Both the position numbers and the translations under genes were made by a program. From the NCBI RefSeq assembly GCF_002157465.1, contig NZ_NHOC01000009.1, positions 62,218 through 126,217 on the forward strand: a DNA stretch of 64,000 nucleotides. The letters are read 5' to 3'. The stretch is from Butyricicoccus porcorum (GTDB lineage: Bacteria > Bacillota > Clostridia > Oscillospirales > Butyricicoccaceae). The notes below the pieces were generated by a model. It did no database searches and was not told where the DNA came from. It was given only the letters and a program-made list of their open reading frames with translations. Shown here in pieces: positions 45,101 through 52,596 of this stretch. Every line of letters starts with the position of its first letter. The first letter of the stretch is position 1.

Positions 45101-45321
45101 ACACACGGGATGGTCATCGGCTCAATATAAACCTTGTCTGCCATCGCCTTGTCCGTCATGATGGTCGCCGGGTTGGAGTTTACCAGAATGACCTCAAGAC
45201 CTTCTTCGCGCAGCGCGCGGCAGGCCTGCGTGCCTGCATAGTCAAACTCTGCTGCCTGACCGATGACAATCGGGCCGGAGCCGAGTACCATTACCTTATG
45301 AATATCGTTGCGCAGCGGCAT
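42127..45321 (-). CDS. carB: Carbamoyl phosphate synthase large subunit
   Basis: 1064 residues, full length. Two ATP-grasp halves: N-half [20 protein letters not shown] and [12 protein letters not shown], C-half [20 protein letters not shown] and [18 protein letters not shown], followed by a C-terminal MGS-like allosteric domain ([20 protein letters not shown]). Makes carbamoyl phosphate with CarA for pyrimidine and arginine. Start codon shares one base with the carA stop (TAATG). Confidence 0.97.
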   Translation of the reverse strand: [1064 protein letters not shown]

Positions 45322-46430
45322 TACTGAGCGCCTCCTTTCTTCTCATCCATGAGGGAAACAAACTGGTCGAACAGATACGCAGTGTCCTGCGGGCCCGGCT
45401 TGACTTCCGGATGATACTGAACGGTGAAAATCGGGGCGTTGATGTGCTCAATGCCTTCACAGGAATTGTCGTTGATGTTGATATGGCTGACGCGGGCAAT
45501 TTCCGGGTTGACGGTATCGCCCACAACCGCATAGCCGTGGTTCTGGCTGGTAATATAGGTGCGATCCTTGGCCAGATCCTTGACCGGATGGTTGACGCCG
45601 CGGTGACCGAACTTCATCTTTCTGGTCTCCGCACCGATGGCGAGTGCCAGCAGCTGATGGCCGAGGCAGATGCCGAAAATCGGCATGCCCGAACCGATCA
45701 GAACCTTAAGGTTTTCGATGATCTCGGTATTTTCCGACGGGTCGCCGGGGCCGTTGGACAGCATCACGCCGTCATAACCGCCGTTCAGGATGGTCTGCGG
45801 GTCGGTGTACGCCGGCATGACAGTGACCTCACAGCCGCGTGCGCACAGCTCGCGCTGGATGTTGCGCTTCACACCGAAGTCGAGCAGCGCAACGCGATGC
45901 TTCTGCTCGGTCGTTGCCGGATAAACCTCCGGCTCACAGATGGTGACCGCCTTCACTGCGCCGGTCACCTTATATGCCTTCATCTGTTCGATCATCGCTT
46001 CGTCCGGCTCATGGCTTTCGGAATAGAGGATTCCGTTCATAACACCGCTGTTGCGCAGAATACGGGTCAGGCGGCGGGTATCAATCCCCGCCAGGCCGAC
46101 AACGCCTTCCTTCTTCAGGTAGGCATCCAGCGAACGGTCACAGCGCCAGTTGGACGGATAATCGCACGCTTCGCGCATGATAAAGCCGGAAACCCAGCAC
46201 TTGCGCGACTCAAAGTCGTCTGCATTCAGGCCATAGTTGCCGATGAGCGGATAGGTCATGCAGACGCTCTGTCCGTAATAGGACGGGTCGGTCAGCACTT
46301 CCTGATAGCCCGCCATGCCGGTATTGAACACGATTTCCGCAATAGATGCGCCCTCTGCACCGACGCTTACGCCTTCAAACAGCGTGCCGTCAGCCAGCAG
46401 GAGATAGGCTTTCTTCAAGGTTCCATACAC
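45321..46430 (-). CDS. carA: Carbamoyl phosphate synthase small (glutaminase) subunit
   Basis: 369 residues from ATG 46430. Class I amidotransferase with nucleophile in FGICLGHQLLALAIG and the His-Glu pair in VQYHPEVKPGP. The GGAG ribosome site is only about 3 nt before this ATG, so translation may instead start at the TTG four codons later (LKKAYLLLADG). It delivers ammonia to CarB. Confidence 0.95.
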   Translation of the reverse strand: MYGTLKKAYLLLADGTLFEGVSVGAEGASIAEIVFNTGMAGYQEVLTDPSYYGQSVCMTYPLIGNYGLNADDFESRKCWVSGFIMREACDYPSNWRCDRSLDAYLKKEGVVGLAGIDTRRLTRILRNSGVMNGILYSESHEPDEAMIEQMKAYKVTGAVKAVTICEPEVYPATTEQKHRVALLDFGVKRNIQRELCARGCEVTVMPAYTDPQTILNGGYDGVMLSNGPGDPSENTEIIENLKVLIGSGMPIFGICLGHQLLALAIGAETRKMKFGHRGVNHPVKDLAKDRTYITSQNHGYAVVGDTVNPEIARVSHININDNSCEGIEHINAPIFTVQYHPEVKPGPQDTAYLFDQFVSLMDEKKGGAQ

Positions 46431-46489
46431 TCCTTATCTTCTATGTGAAAAAAACTTTAACAAACTGAAATTAAGATGCTGTCCGCAGA

Positions 46490-47398
46490 TCAGCGGATTG
46501 CGCTTACGATATCATCGCGCATGCGGATTGCTTCCTGACGCGCGGCTTCCTGATAATCGAGGTCGCACTTCTTCCATGCACACATGATGCCGCGGGAAGA
46601 GTTGACAATTGCGCCCAGGCCGTCGTCATTAAACGCATTGGCAATATCCTTTGCGGTTGCGCCCTGTGCGCCGTAGCCCGGTACGAGGAAGTAGCTGTGC
46701 GGGATAATCTTGCGGATGATCTTCTGCTCCTCCGGATAGGTTGCACCGACAACCGCACCGACCTGCGAGTAACCGCACTCCGTCATGAGGTCTTCGCCCC
46801 ATTCCGCGACCTTCTCCGCCATGCGGACATACAGCGGCTGGTCACCCATCAGGCGGTTCTGGAACTCGCCGGAAGACTTGTTGGATGTCTTGACGAGGAC
46901 ATAAATGCCCTTGTCGCGGTTTTTGCACTCAGTCAGGAACGGATTGATGCCGTCCGTACCCAGATAAGCATTCACGGTGCAGGAGTCGCTGTCGTAGACC
47001 GGCAGACTCTCGCCACAGACCTCGCTGCGACCCAGATATGCCTGTGCATAGGCGGTTGCCGTTGCACCAATGTCGTTGCGCTTGATGTCCGCGATGACAT
47101 ACATGCCCTTTTCGTGTGCATACGCGATGGTATCGCGCAGGACAATCGCACCCTCCGGGCCGAGCAGCTCATAATATGCCGCCTGCGGCTTGATCGCCGG
47201 CACGATATCACACAGCGCGTCAATCAGGCCCTTATTGAACTCCATCATACTCGCAGCTGCTGCCTTCAGCGTCTTACCGTACTCTGCAACATATTTTTCG
47301 GTGATATGGTCCGGGATATACTCCAGACGGGCATCCAGCCCCGCAACAGTCGGATTGTTTTTCTCGCGAATCTTGCTTACCAGTGCATTGACAGACAT
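46490..47398 (-). CDS. pyrF: Orotidine 5'-phosphate decarboxylase (long type)
   Basis: 302 residues, the larger type 2 PyrF. Catalytic Lys/Asp motif VIADIKRNDIGATATAYAQ, PTVAGLDARLEYIP at the N-terminus, and FLVPGYGAQGATAKDI for phosphate binding. Last step to UMP. Between pyrR and carA in one row. Confidence 0.94.
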   Translation of the reverse strand: MSVNALVSKIREKNNPTVAGLDARLEYIPDHITEKYVAEYGKTLKAAAASMMEFNKGLIDALCDIVPAIKPQAAYYELLGPEGAIVLRDTIAYAHEKGMYVIADIKRNDIGATATAYAQAYLGRSEVCGESLPVYDSDSCTVNAYLGTDGINPFLTECKNRDKGIYVLVKTSNKSSGEFQNRLMGDQPLYVRMAEKVAEWGEDLMTECGYSQVGAVVGATYPEEQKIIRKIIPHSYFLVPGYGAQGATAKDIANAFNDDGLGAIVNSSRGIMCAWKKCDLDYQEAARQEAIRMRDDIVSAIR

Positions 47399-47429
47399 AA
47401 TCTCTTCCTCCTGTGGATTGGTGTGTGTC

Positions 47430-47981
47430 TTATTCCTGTTCGGCTTCTGCGTCAGTCAGAATGGCGACGCAATCCCTGCCGTCATATTCCTTCATATAAA
47501 CGCGAACGGTTTCCGCACGCGAGGTCGGCAGATTCTTGCCGACATAATCCGGACGGATGGGGAGTTCTCTGTGACCGCGGTCGATGAGCGCGGCGAGCTG
47601 AATGCACTGCGCGCGCCCCATATGCAGTACGGCTTCCATCGCCGCACGCACTGTTCGGCCGGTAGACAGTACATCATCGACTATAATCACGCTGCTGTGC
47701 TCAATATCCTCGATCACCGGCAGCTGTGCGGCATCGGTACCGCCCTGCTTGTCGTCGCGGAATGCGGTGATGTCCAGCGAAACCAGAGGCGGGCGTGTGC
47801 CCTCCACCTCACCGATTTTGTCCGCAATGCGTTCGGCAAGGAACACCCCGCGCGTGCGCACACCCGCCAGAACAATCCCCGTGCTGCCGTGGTTATGCTC
47901 AATGATCTCATATGAAATCCGATTAATCGCACGCCGCATGGCGTTTTCATCCATGATTTCCGCCTTTTTCACCTGCTTCAT
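47430..47981 (-). CDS. pyrR: Bifunctional pyrimidine operon regulator/uracil phosphoribosyltransferase
   Basis: 183 residues from ATG 47981 after GGGAGGGG; an ATG 15 nt upstream lacks a ribosome site. PRTase motif VIIVDDVLSTGRTVRAAME. PyrR binds pyr mRNA in the presence of UMP and promotes termination. Leads the pyrR-pyrF-carA-carB row, behind the attenuator at 48005-48150. Confidence 0.94.
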   Translation of the reverse strand: MKQVKKAEIMDENAMRRAINRISYEIIEHNHGSTGIVLAGVRTRGVFLAERIADKIGEVEGTRPPLVSLDITAFRDDKQGGTDAAQLPVIEDIEHSSVIIVDDVLSTGRTVRAAMEAVLHMGRAQCIQLAALIDRGHRELPIRPDYVGKNLPTSRAETVRVYMKEYDGRDCVAILTDAEAEQE

Positions 47982-47999
47982 CCGTTCCCCTCCCATCGG

Positions 48000-48150
48000 A
48001 AAATAAAAAACGGCTCACCGCACCAAACAGGCGGGAAGCCGAAAAGCCAAAGGTGGGTAATTTGAACCCAATTCCCCTTCTTCACTTACTGTTCCGAACG
48101 CCTTGCCGAACTCACGGGAACGGCTTAAAGGTGCAGTTTTTTCTTGTGTT
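48000..48150 (-). promoter_or_regulatory. pyr leader attenuator (PyrR target)
   Basis: On the minus strand a TTTAAG-CCGTTCCCGTGAG...GGCAAGG segment (about 48130-48100) resembles the PyrR-binding anti-antiterminator loop. It is followed by a terminator whose stem CGGCTT...AGCCG (with inner CCGC/GCGG) exits into TTTTTTATTTT at about 48000-48010. Confidence 0.7.
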
Positions 48151-48152
48151 TT

Positions 48153-48181
48153 ATTATATACCGCACGGCGGATTTTGTAAA
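48153..48181 (-). promoter_or_regulatory. Promoter of the pyr operon
   Basis: On the minus strand TTTACA (48181-48176), 17 nt, TATAAT (48158-48153). Confidence 0.75.
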
Positions 48182-48355
48182 CCGAAATGCGGACAAACTT
48201 TCCGTCGAAATGCACAGGATGCGCCTGTTTTCGCCAAATATTTTGTCCAGTTATCAAAAAATATACATTTTGAAACCATCCCCTGCATTTTCCTGCATAC
48301 GTTTCGCGTCCGACGGGCATGCTGATACCAGACTCGGAGAAAGGGGAATGCAGCG

Positions 48356-48550
48356 ATGCGTACAGGTTCTTTTCTAACTGGTGTCATCACCGGATTTGCA
48401 GGTGCTGCCGCAACAGTAATGGCAGTCAATTATACGCTCGCCGGAACGAACACCGGACGCACAATCTCACGCACAGCGCACAAAACGGCAGGCATGGTCA
48501 GTCAGGCGGTACAGGATGCCGCAAACACGGTCGACAAAATGGTGCAATGA
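48356..48550 (+). CDS. Small membrane-anchored protein, unknown
   Basis: 64 residues, ATG 48356 with AAAGGGG about 10 nt upstream. One N-terminal helix (FLTGVITGFAGAAATVMAVNY) likely spans the membrane; the rest is amphipathic (SQAVQDAANTVDKMVQ), reminiscent of YtxH-type small stress proteins, though the match is only by general shape. Confidence 0.55.
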   Translation: MRTGSFLTGVITGFAGAAATVMAVNYTLAGTNTGRTISRTAHKTAGMVSQAVQDAANTVDKMVQ

Positions 48551-48559
48551 TGCAGAAAG

Positions 48560-48586
48560 GGACGGCTCTTCCGACAGAAGCCGTCC
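48560..48586. terminator. Hairpin between the small membrane protein and the TetR remnant
   Basis: GGACGGCT/AGCCGTCC stem. T-tract is short on both sides, so termination is probably weak. Confidence 0.45.
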
Positions 48587-48603
48587 CCGGTTACATACGA
48601 TCT

Positions 48604-49175
48604 TCAGATCACAATCGCGCGGTTAATCATATCATCCAGACAGTCAACCAGCGTCTTGCCGGTCATGCCTTCTCCCTCCTGAAGCCACATGTTCAGGCAT
48701 CCGATGATGCCGCTCGAGCAGAACCGGCAGATATATTTTGCCTGTTTGCCGGTATCATTCAGATTCAGCTGCTCCTGCACCCTGGTAATCATGTCCTCGA
48801 TCACCACTGTGAATTTGCTTTGCAGGCCATCCCGACGCTGCTGCTGTGAAATAGCGTCCGAATCAGAAATTTTTGTTCCTGAATATATCCCATAGCCTGC
48901 TCCAGCATATGCCTTGCAGAATAATTTTCCGGCGTTGGACTGTAGCTGGAAATGACCTCCTTAAAATCATGTACCAATTCATCCTCGATTTTTTCACGCA
49001 GATCATAGGTGTCCGTGTAATGGAAATAAAATGTACCGCGATTCAGATCCGCGCGGTCTGTAATTTCCTTTACTGTGATATCTTTGAACTCCTTTTCGTT
49101 CATCAGCTCCGCCAACGCCTGCCGCAGCAGCCGCTTTGTGCGCCGAATTCTTCTGTCTTCTTTCTGCGCTGCCAT
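48604..49175 (-). pseudogene. TetR/AcrR family regulator, frameshifted
   Basis: Starts at ATG 49175 (GGAGGAG upstream) with a good TetR N-terminal HTH (RRIRRTKRLLRQALAELM, KEITDRADLNRGTFYFHYTDTYDL). The frame stops at 48801 (KANSQW). The family's C-terminal half continues in another frame (GLQSKFTVVIEDMITRVQEQ...ending DDMINRAIVI at 48604). The switch is near 48836-48850 at a CAGCAGCAG run, consistent with a one-base indel. No divergent target gene is obvious; the upstream neighbour is a tRNA. Confidence 0.8.
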
Positions 49176-49303
49176 ATATACTCCTCCAATACAGCCTTCA
49201 CTGTACAATTTTATTTGATTTGTATTATACTATACAGCGTGCCGATAAGCAACAGTTCCATGCGCAATTCCCGTGCCCTGCCGCATAAAAATTTATATTT
49301 TAC

Positions 49304-49332
49304 TTGCAACCGAATTCCAGATATGGTATAGT
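49304..49332 (+). promoter_or_regulatory. Promoter of tRNA-Gly
   Basis: TTGCAA (49304-49309), 17 nt, TATAGT (49327-49332). Confidence 0.65.
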
Positions 49333-49354
49333 AAATATGTTACGAAACTGATAC

Positions 49355-49428
49355 GCAGGTATAGTTCACCGGTAGAACGGCAGCTTCCCAAGCTGCATAA
49401 GCGGGTTCGACTCCCGTTACCTGCTCCA
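49355..49428 (+). tRNA. tRNA-Gly (anticodon CCC)
   Basis: Acceptor GCAGGTA/TACCTGC, anticodon stem GCAGC/GCTGC with loop TTCCCAA (anticodon CCC at 49387-49389), T-arm loop TTCGACT, and encoded CCA at 49426-49428. Confidence 0.93.
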
Positions 49429-49434
49429 AAATCA

Positions 49435-49471
49435 AACCCTGTATTCAGTATGAATGCAGGGTTGTTTTTTT
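49435..49471 (+). terminator. Terminator of tRNA-Gly
   Basis: AACCCTG-ATTCA...TGAAT-CAGGGTT stem followed by GTTTTTTT. Confidence 0.85.
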
Positions 49472-49502
49472 GATGTTATTCTAATCCTGTGATATTCTAC
49501 AA

Positions 49503-49537
49503 ACAAAAAACGGACACACCGATCGACCGTGTGTCCG
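49503..49537 (-). terminator. Distal terminator downstream of the PHP gene
   Basis: On the minus strand CGGACACAC/GTGTGTCCG stem followed by TTTTTTG. It lies about 120 nt after the first PHP terminator; the RNA between could be a short 3' transcript, but nothing is recognised. Confidence 0.7.
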
Positions 49538-49609
49538 CACGTATGATACCAAATCTGAGAGAGCCCTTGAAACCCGACTTGCGTCCGATCTGACAGCAGG
49601 CTTCTATCC

Positions 49610-49650
49610 AACCAAAATGACAAAAGCGGCAGTCGGAAGGCTGCCGCTTC
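49610..49650 (-). terminator. Terminator immediately after the PHP gene
   Basis: On the minus strand AAGCGGCAG/CTGCCGCTT stem then TTGTCATTTT, 8 nt after the stop. Confidence 0.7.
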
Positions 49651-49657
49651 GGTATCC

Positions 49658-50386
49658 TCATGCAAAAATATCAATGCCCCTACGTTCCAGCAGGAAATTT
49701 CGCAGGCGGTTTTCATCTGCATTGATAACCAGCTCCTCCGGCACACCCGCAGACTGCACCAGCTCCAGCGCGGCATCCACCTGCCCGACAGCAAATTCCG
49801 AATGCGCATCCGATGTGACCATAATCGGCACGCGGTATTTTGCGCACAGCTTTGCGATTTCTGTACAGTTCTCCCAGCTGCCCTTGCGCACGCGTGTGGA
49901 ATTGTTGTTAATCTCCACGATTTTGCCATACTGATTGCACTGTGAGATGAGTTTTTCCTTGTCGAACGGGAATTTGCTGTTGCCCAGATGGCCGAAGCAC
50001 ATGACGAGTGGATTTTTCAGAATGGTATCCAGCGCAAGGTCATGTGCGCGCTGGTCTGCCGGGGAATAGCACGGCCCATGGAACGAGGCAATCGTATAAT
50101 CCAGCGATTCTGCCGCCTCCAAGGAAATGGGATCAATGCCGCCGTTGGGCGGCAGAATATTATATTCAATGCCCCACAGCACATAGACTCCGTCAATCCT
50201 GTGCGGAAACGGGCGATTGGCTCCAAAATGCCACCAGTGCGGCGCGTCGTCCATGGCAGGGCCATGATCCGTGATGGCGATGGCAATATGCCCCTGCCGT
50301 TTTGCGCCCTGCACCATCTCATGCAGCGAGCTGTATGCATGTGTGCTGGCATTGGTGTGCGTGTGCATATCTGCGACAATTTTCAT
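49658..50386 (-). CDS. PHP-domain phosphatase (YcdX-like)
   Basis: 242 residues from ATG 50386 behind AAGGAGG. Metal-binding PHP motifs: ADMHTHTNAS, ITDHGPAMD, ASFHGPC, GHLGNS and VTSDAHSEF. Hydrolyses phosphate esters with a trinuclear metal site; the YcdX subgroup has broad, ill-defined substrates. It follows hprK but a terminator separates them. Confidence 0.88.
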   Translation of the reverse strand: MKIVADMHTHTNASTHAYSSLHEMVQGAKRQGHIAIAITDHGPAMDDAPHWWHFGANRPFPHRIDGVYVLWGIEYNILPPNGGIDPISLEAAESLDYTIASFHGPCYSPADQRAHDLALDTILKNPLVMCFGHLGNSKFPFDKEKLISQCNQYGKIVEINNNSTRVRKGSWENCTEIAKLCAKYRVPIMVTSDAHSEFAVGQVDAALELVQSAGVPEELVINADENRLRNFLLERRGIDIFA

Positions 50387-50400
50387 ACAATCCTCCTTGT

Positions 50401-50432
50401 AAAAAACCGCCTGACAAGCAGCTGTCAGGCGG
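50401..50432 (-). terminator. Terminator of hprK
   Basis: On the minus strand CCGCCTGACA/TGTCAGGCGG stem then TTTTTT; the ribosome site of the PHP gene follows directly. Confidence 0.8.
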
Positions 50433-50445
50433 TGTGTCAAACGTT

Positions 50446-51384
50446 TTATTGGTTCATACCCATCGACTTCATCATGCGCTCATTGAGCTCCTTTGCCGCA
50501 TTGTAGCCCATCGACTTGTGTCTATGGTTCATGGCGGCAACCTCAATGATAACGGCGAGGTTACGTCCGGGGCGTACCGGAACGGTCAGCGACGGAATGC
50601 TGAGGCCCAGGATGTCATTATACTGGTTGTCCAAGCCAAGGCGGTCATACATTTTGCCCTCTACCCACGGCTCCAGATTGATAATCAGGTCGATGCGTTC
50701 GGTGTCCTTGATGGCGCCCATACCGAAAATACGGCGGACATCTACAATACCGATACCACGCAGCTCGATAAAGTGGCGGATAATTTCCGGCGCAGTGCCG
50801 ACCAAGGTACGGTCAGAAACACGCTTGATTTCAACGGCGTCGTCTGCAATCAGACGATGTCCGCGCTTGACCAGCTCAATGGCAGTCTCGCTCTTGCCAA
50901 CGCCGCTGTCGCCGAGGATGAGCACGCCTTCGCCGTAGATTTCAACCAGTACGCCATGCATCGTGATGCGCGGTGCAAGCGAAACCTTCAGAGATGCGAC
51001 AATCGCGTTCATCACGGATGACGTAAATTCGTTGGTTCGGAGCACGGCTACGTCATATTTTTTTGCAGCCTCGACCAGTTCGGGGAATACTTCAATATTA
51101 CGTGTGATAATGACAGCCGGAATACCGGTAGAACACAGCTGATCGAAGATTTCATAGCGCTTTTCACTTTCAAACTGTTCTACATAGGTATTCTCAACTT
51201 TTCCCATAATTTGCAGGCGATTTGGTTCAAAATAATCAAAATAACCGGCAAGCTGAAGTCCCGGACGGTTGACGTCATCTGTGGTAATTTCAATTTTCTC
51301 AAACCCTTCCGGGCCGTAAATAATTTCAAATTTGAACTCAGTAATCAGCTGGCCAAGTGTTACGCTGAATTCTTTCAGTTGCAT
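50446..51384 (-). CDS. hprK: HPr kinase/phosphorylase
   Basis: 312 residues. Walker A GDSGVGKSETAIEL, ADDAVEIKR, and the C-terminal HprK signature around RNLAVIIEVAAMNHRHKSMG. Phosphorylates HPr on Ser for carbon catabolite repression in low-GC Gram-positives and relatives. Start ATG 51384, ribosome site GAAGG. No ptsH is nearby. Confidence 0.96.
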   Translation of the reverse strand: MQLKEFSVTLGQLITEFKFEIIYGPEGFEKIEITTDDVNRPGLQLAGYFDYFEPNRLQIMGKVENTYVEQFESEKRYEIFDQLCSTGIPAVIITRNIEVFPELVEAAKKYDVAVLRTNEFTSSVMNAIVASLKVSLAPRITMHGVLVEIYGEGVLILGDSGVGKSETAIELVKRGHRLIADDAVEIKRVSDRTLVGTAPEIIRHFIELRGIGIVDVRRIFGMGAIKDTERIDLIINLEPWVEGKMYDRLGLDNQYNDILGLSIPSLTVPVRPGRNLAVIIEVAAMNHRHKSMGYNAAKELNERMMKSMGMNQ

Positions 51385-51551
51385 GTCCTTCAGCCTCCTA
51401 TGCTATCCTATTTCTCTCACCGTTTCTGCCAGCCCGGCAGTACGGATATATGATATCTCAACTGTATATATTATTATAACGGATACCTCTGGTCAATGCA
51501 ATGCGCCCGCTCTGTTTTTTTATATCTGCCAAATATTTTTGTCCATTGCTC

Positions 51552-51580
51552 TTGCATTTCTCTGTTTGTTGTGGTATTAT
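51552..51580 (+). promoter_or_regulatory. Promoter of rpmB
   Basis: TTGCAT (51552-51557), 17 nt, TATTAT (51575-51580). Confidence 0.7.
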
Positions 51581-51624
51581 AATATCCGTTACTCAAATGA
51601 TAAAGATAAGGAGGTGCAGGAAAG

Positions 51625-51813
51625 ATGGCAAAGTGTGAAGTTTGCGGCAAGGGTGTAACTTTTGGTATCAAGGTTTCCCATTCGCACAGACGTTCCAACC
51701 GTACTTGGAAGCCCAACGTTCGCCGCGTAAAGGCTATCGTTAACGGCACTCCGTGCCATGTCAATGTTTGCTCTCGGTGCCTCCGTTCCGGCAAGGTTAC
51801 CCGCGCAATCTGA
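51625..51813 (+). CDS. rpmB: 50S ribosomal protein L28
   Basis: 62 residues, start behind AAGGAGG. MAKCEVCGKGV and NVCSRCLRSGKV give the four-Cys zinc-binding type of L28. Its last 34 bases are the left end of a 200-bp unit repeated downstream. Confidence 0.96.
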   Translation: MAKCEVCGKGVTFGIKVSHSHRRSNRTWKPNVRRVKAIVNGTPCHVNVCSRCLRSGKVTRAI

Positions 51814-52473
51814 TTTGATATCAACGGGAATAAATTGGCTCTCTGCGAACACGCAGGGAGCTTTTTTCATGCCGGAGACTTCGGCACCGGTCTCCTGCCT
51901 CCGGTTCATGCGCCGCGCTTGATTTCAGTTCGCCGGGGGCCCGCTCTCGCTTTGCTCGCCTGCCACAGGCAGGACGCGGCCTCCGTTCCGGCAAGGTTAC
52001 CCGCGCAATCTGATTTGATATCAACGGGAATAAATTGGCTCTCTGCGAACACGCAGGGAGCTTTTTTCATGCCGGAGACTTCGGCACCGGTCTCCTGCCT
52101 CCGGTTCATGCGCCGCGCTTGATTTCAGTTCGCCGGGGGCCCGCTCTCGCTTTGCTCGCCTGCCACAGGCAGGACGCGGCCTCCGTTCCGGCAAGGTTAC
52201 CCGCGCAATCTGATTTGATATCAACGGGAATAAATTGGCTCTCTGCGAACACGCAGGGAGCTTTTTTCATGCCGGAGACTTCGGCACCGGTCTCCTGCCT
52301 CCGGTTCATGCGCCGCGCTTGATTTCAGTTCGCCGGGGGCCCGCTCTCGCTTTGCTCGCCTGCCACAGGCAGGACGCGGCCTCCGTTCCGGCAAGGTTAC
52401 CCGCGCAATCTGATTTGATATCAACGGGAATAAATTGGCTCTCTGCGAACACGCAGGGAGCTTTTTTCATGCC
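51780..52473. repeat. Exact 200-bp tandem repeat: rpmB 3' end plus terminator, 3.5 copies
   Basis: The block CCTCCGTTCCGG starts at 51780, 51980, 52180 and 52380, exactly 200 bp apart, with no visible sequence differences. Each unit holds the last 34 nt of rpmB, its terminator (GGCTCTCTGCG-AACA-CGCAGGGAGC-TTTTTT) and a GC-rich spacer with CCGGAGAC/GTCTCC and CCTG/CAGG dyads. The final copy stops at about 52473. rpmB is therefore followed by four terminators in a row. Confidence 0.95.
51836..51873 (+). terminator. Terminator of rpmB (first of four identical copies)
   Basis: GGCTCTCTGCG-AACA-CGCAGGGAGC followed by TTTTTTC; identical copies occur every 200 bp in the array. Confidence 0.88.
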
Positions 52474-52596
52474 AAATCGCCCCAGATATGCGCTCTCAGC
52501 AACCGCCCTCCCAGCAGGGAGATTTTTCATTTTCACACAAAACAGCGGGCGCAGCCGATAAAATTCCGGCATGTGTCCGCTGCTCTGTCTGTATGA
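52474..52596. other. Spacer between the rpmB array and gpsA
   Basis: A CTCCC-AGCA-GGGAG hairpin plus ATTTTTC at about 52509-52530 may be one more plus-strand terminator. No gene is seen; a clear minus-strand gpsA terminator is not obvious. Confidence 0.5.

Noticed and set aside
48000-48150. T-box leader before pyrR
   Set aside because: No T-box AGGGTGG-type antiterminator bulge; the sequence fits a PyrR-type attenuator better.
51835-52561. Small frames repeated in the 200-bp array on both strands
   Set aside because: Identical copies arise from the tandem duplication and cover a terminator; no coding signature.
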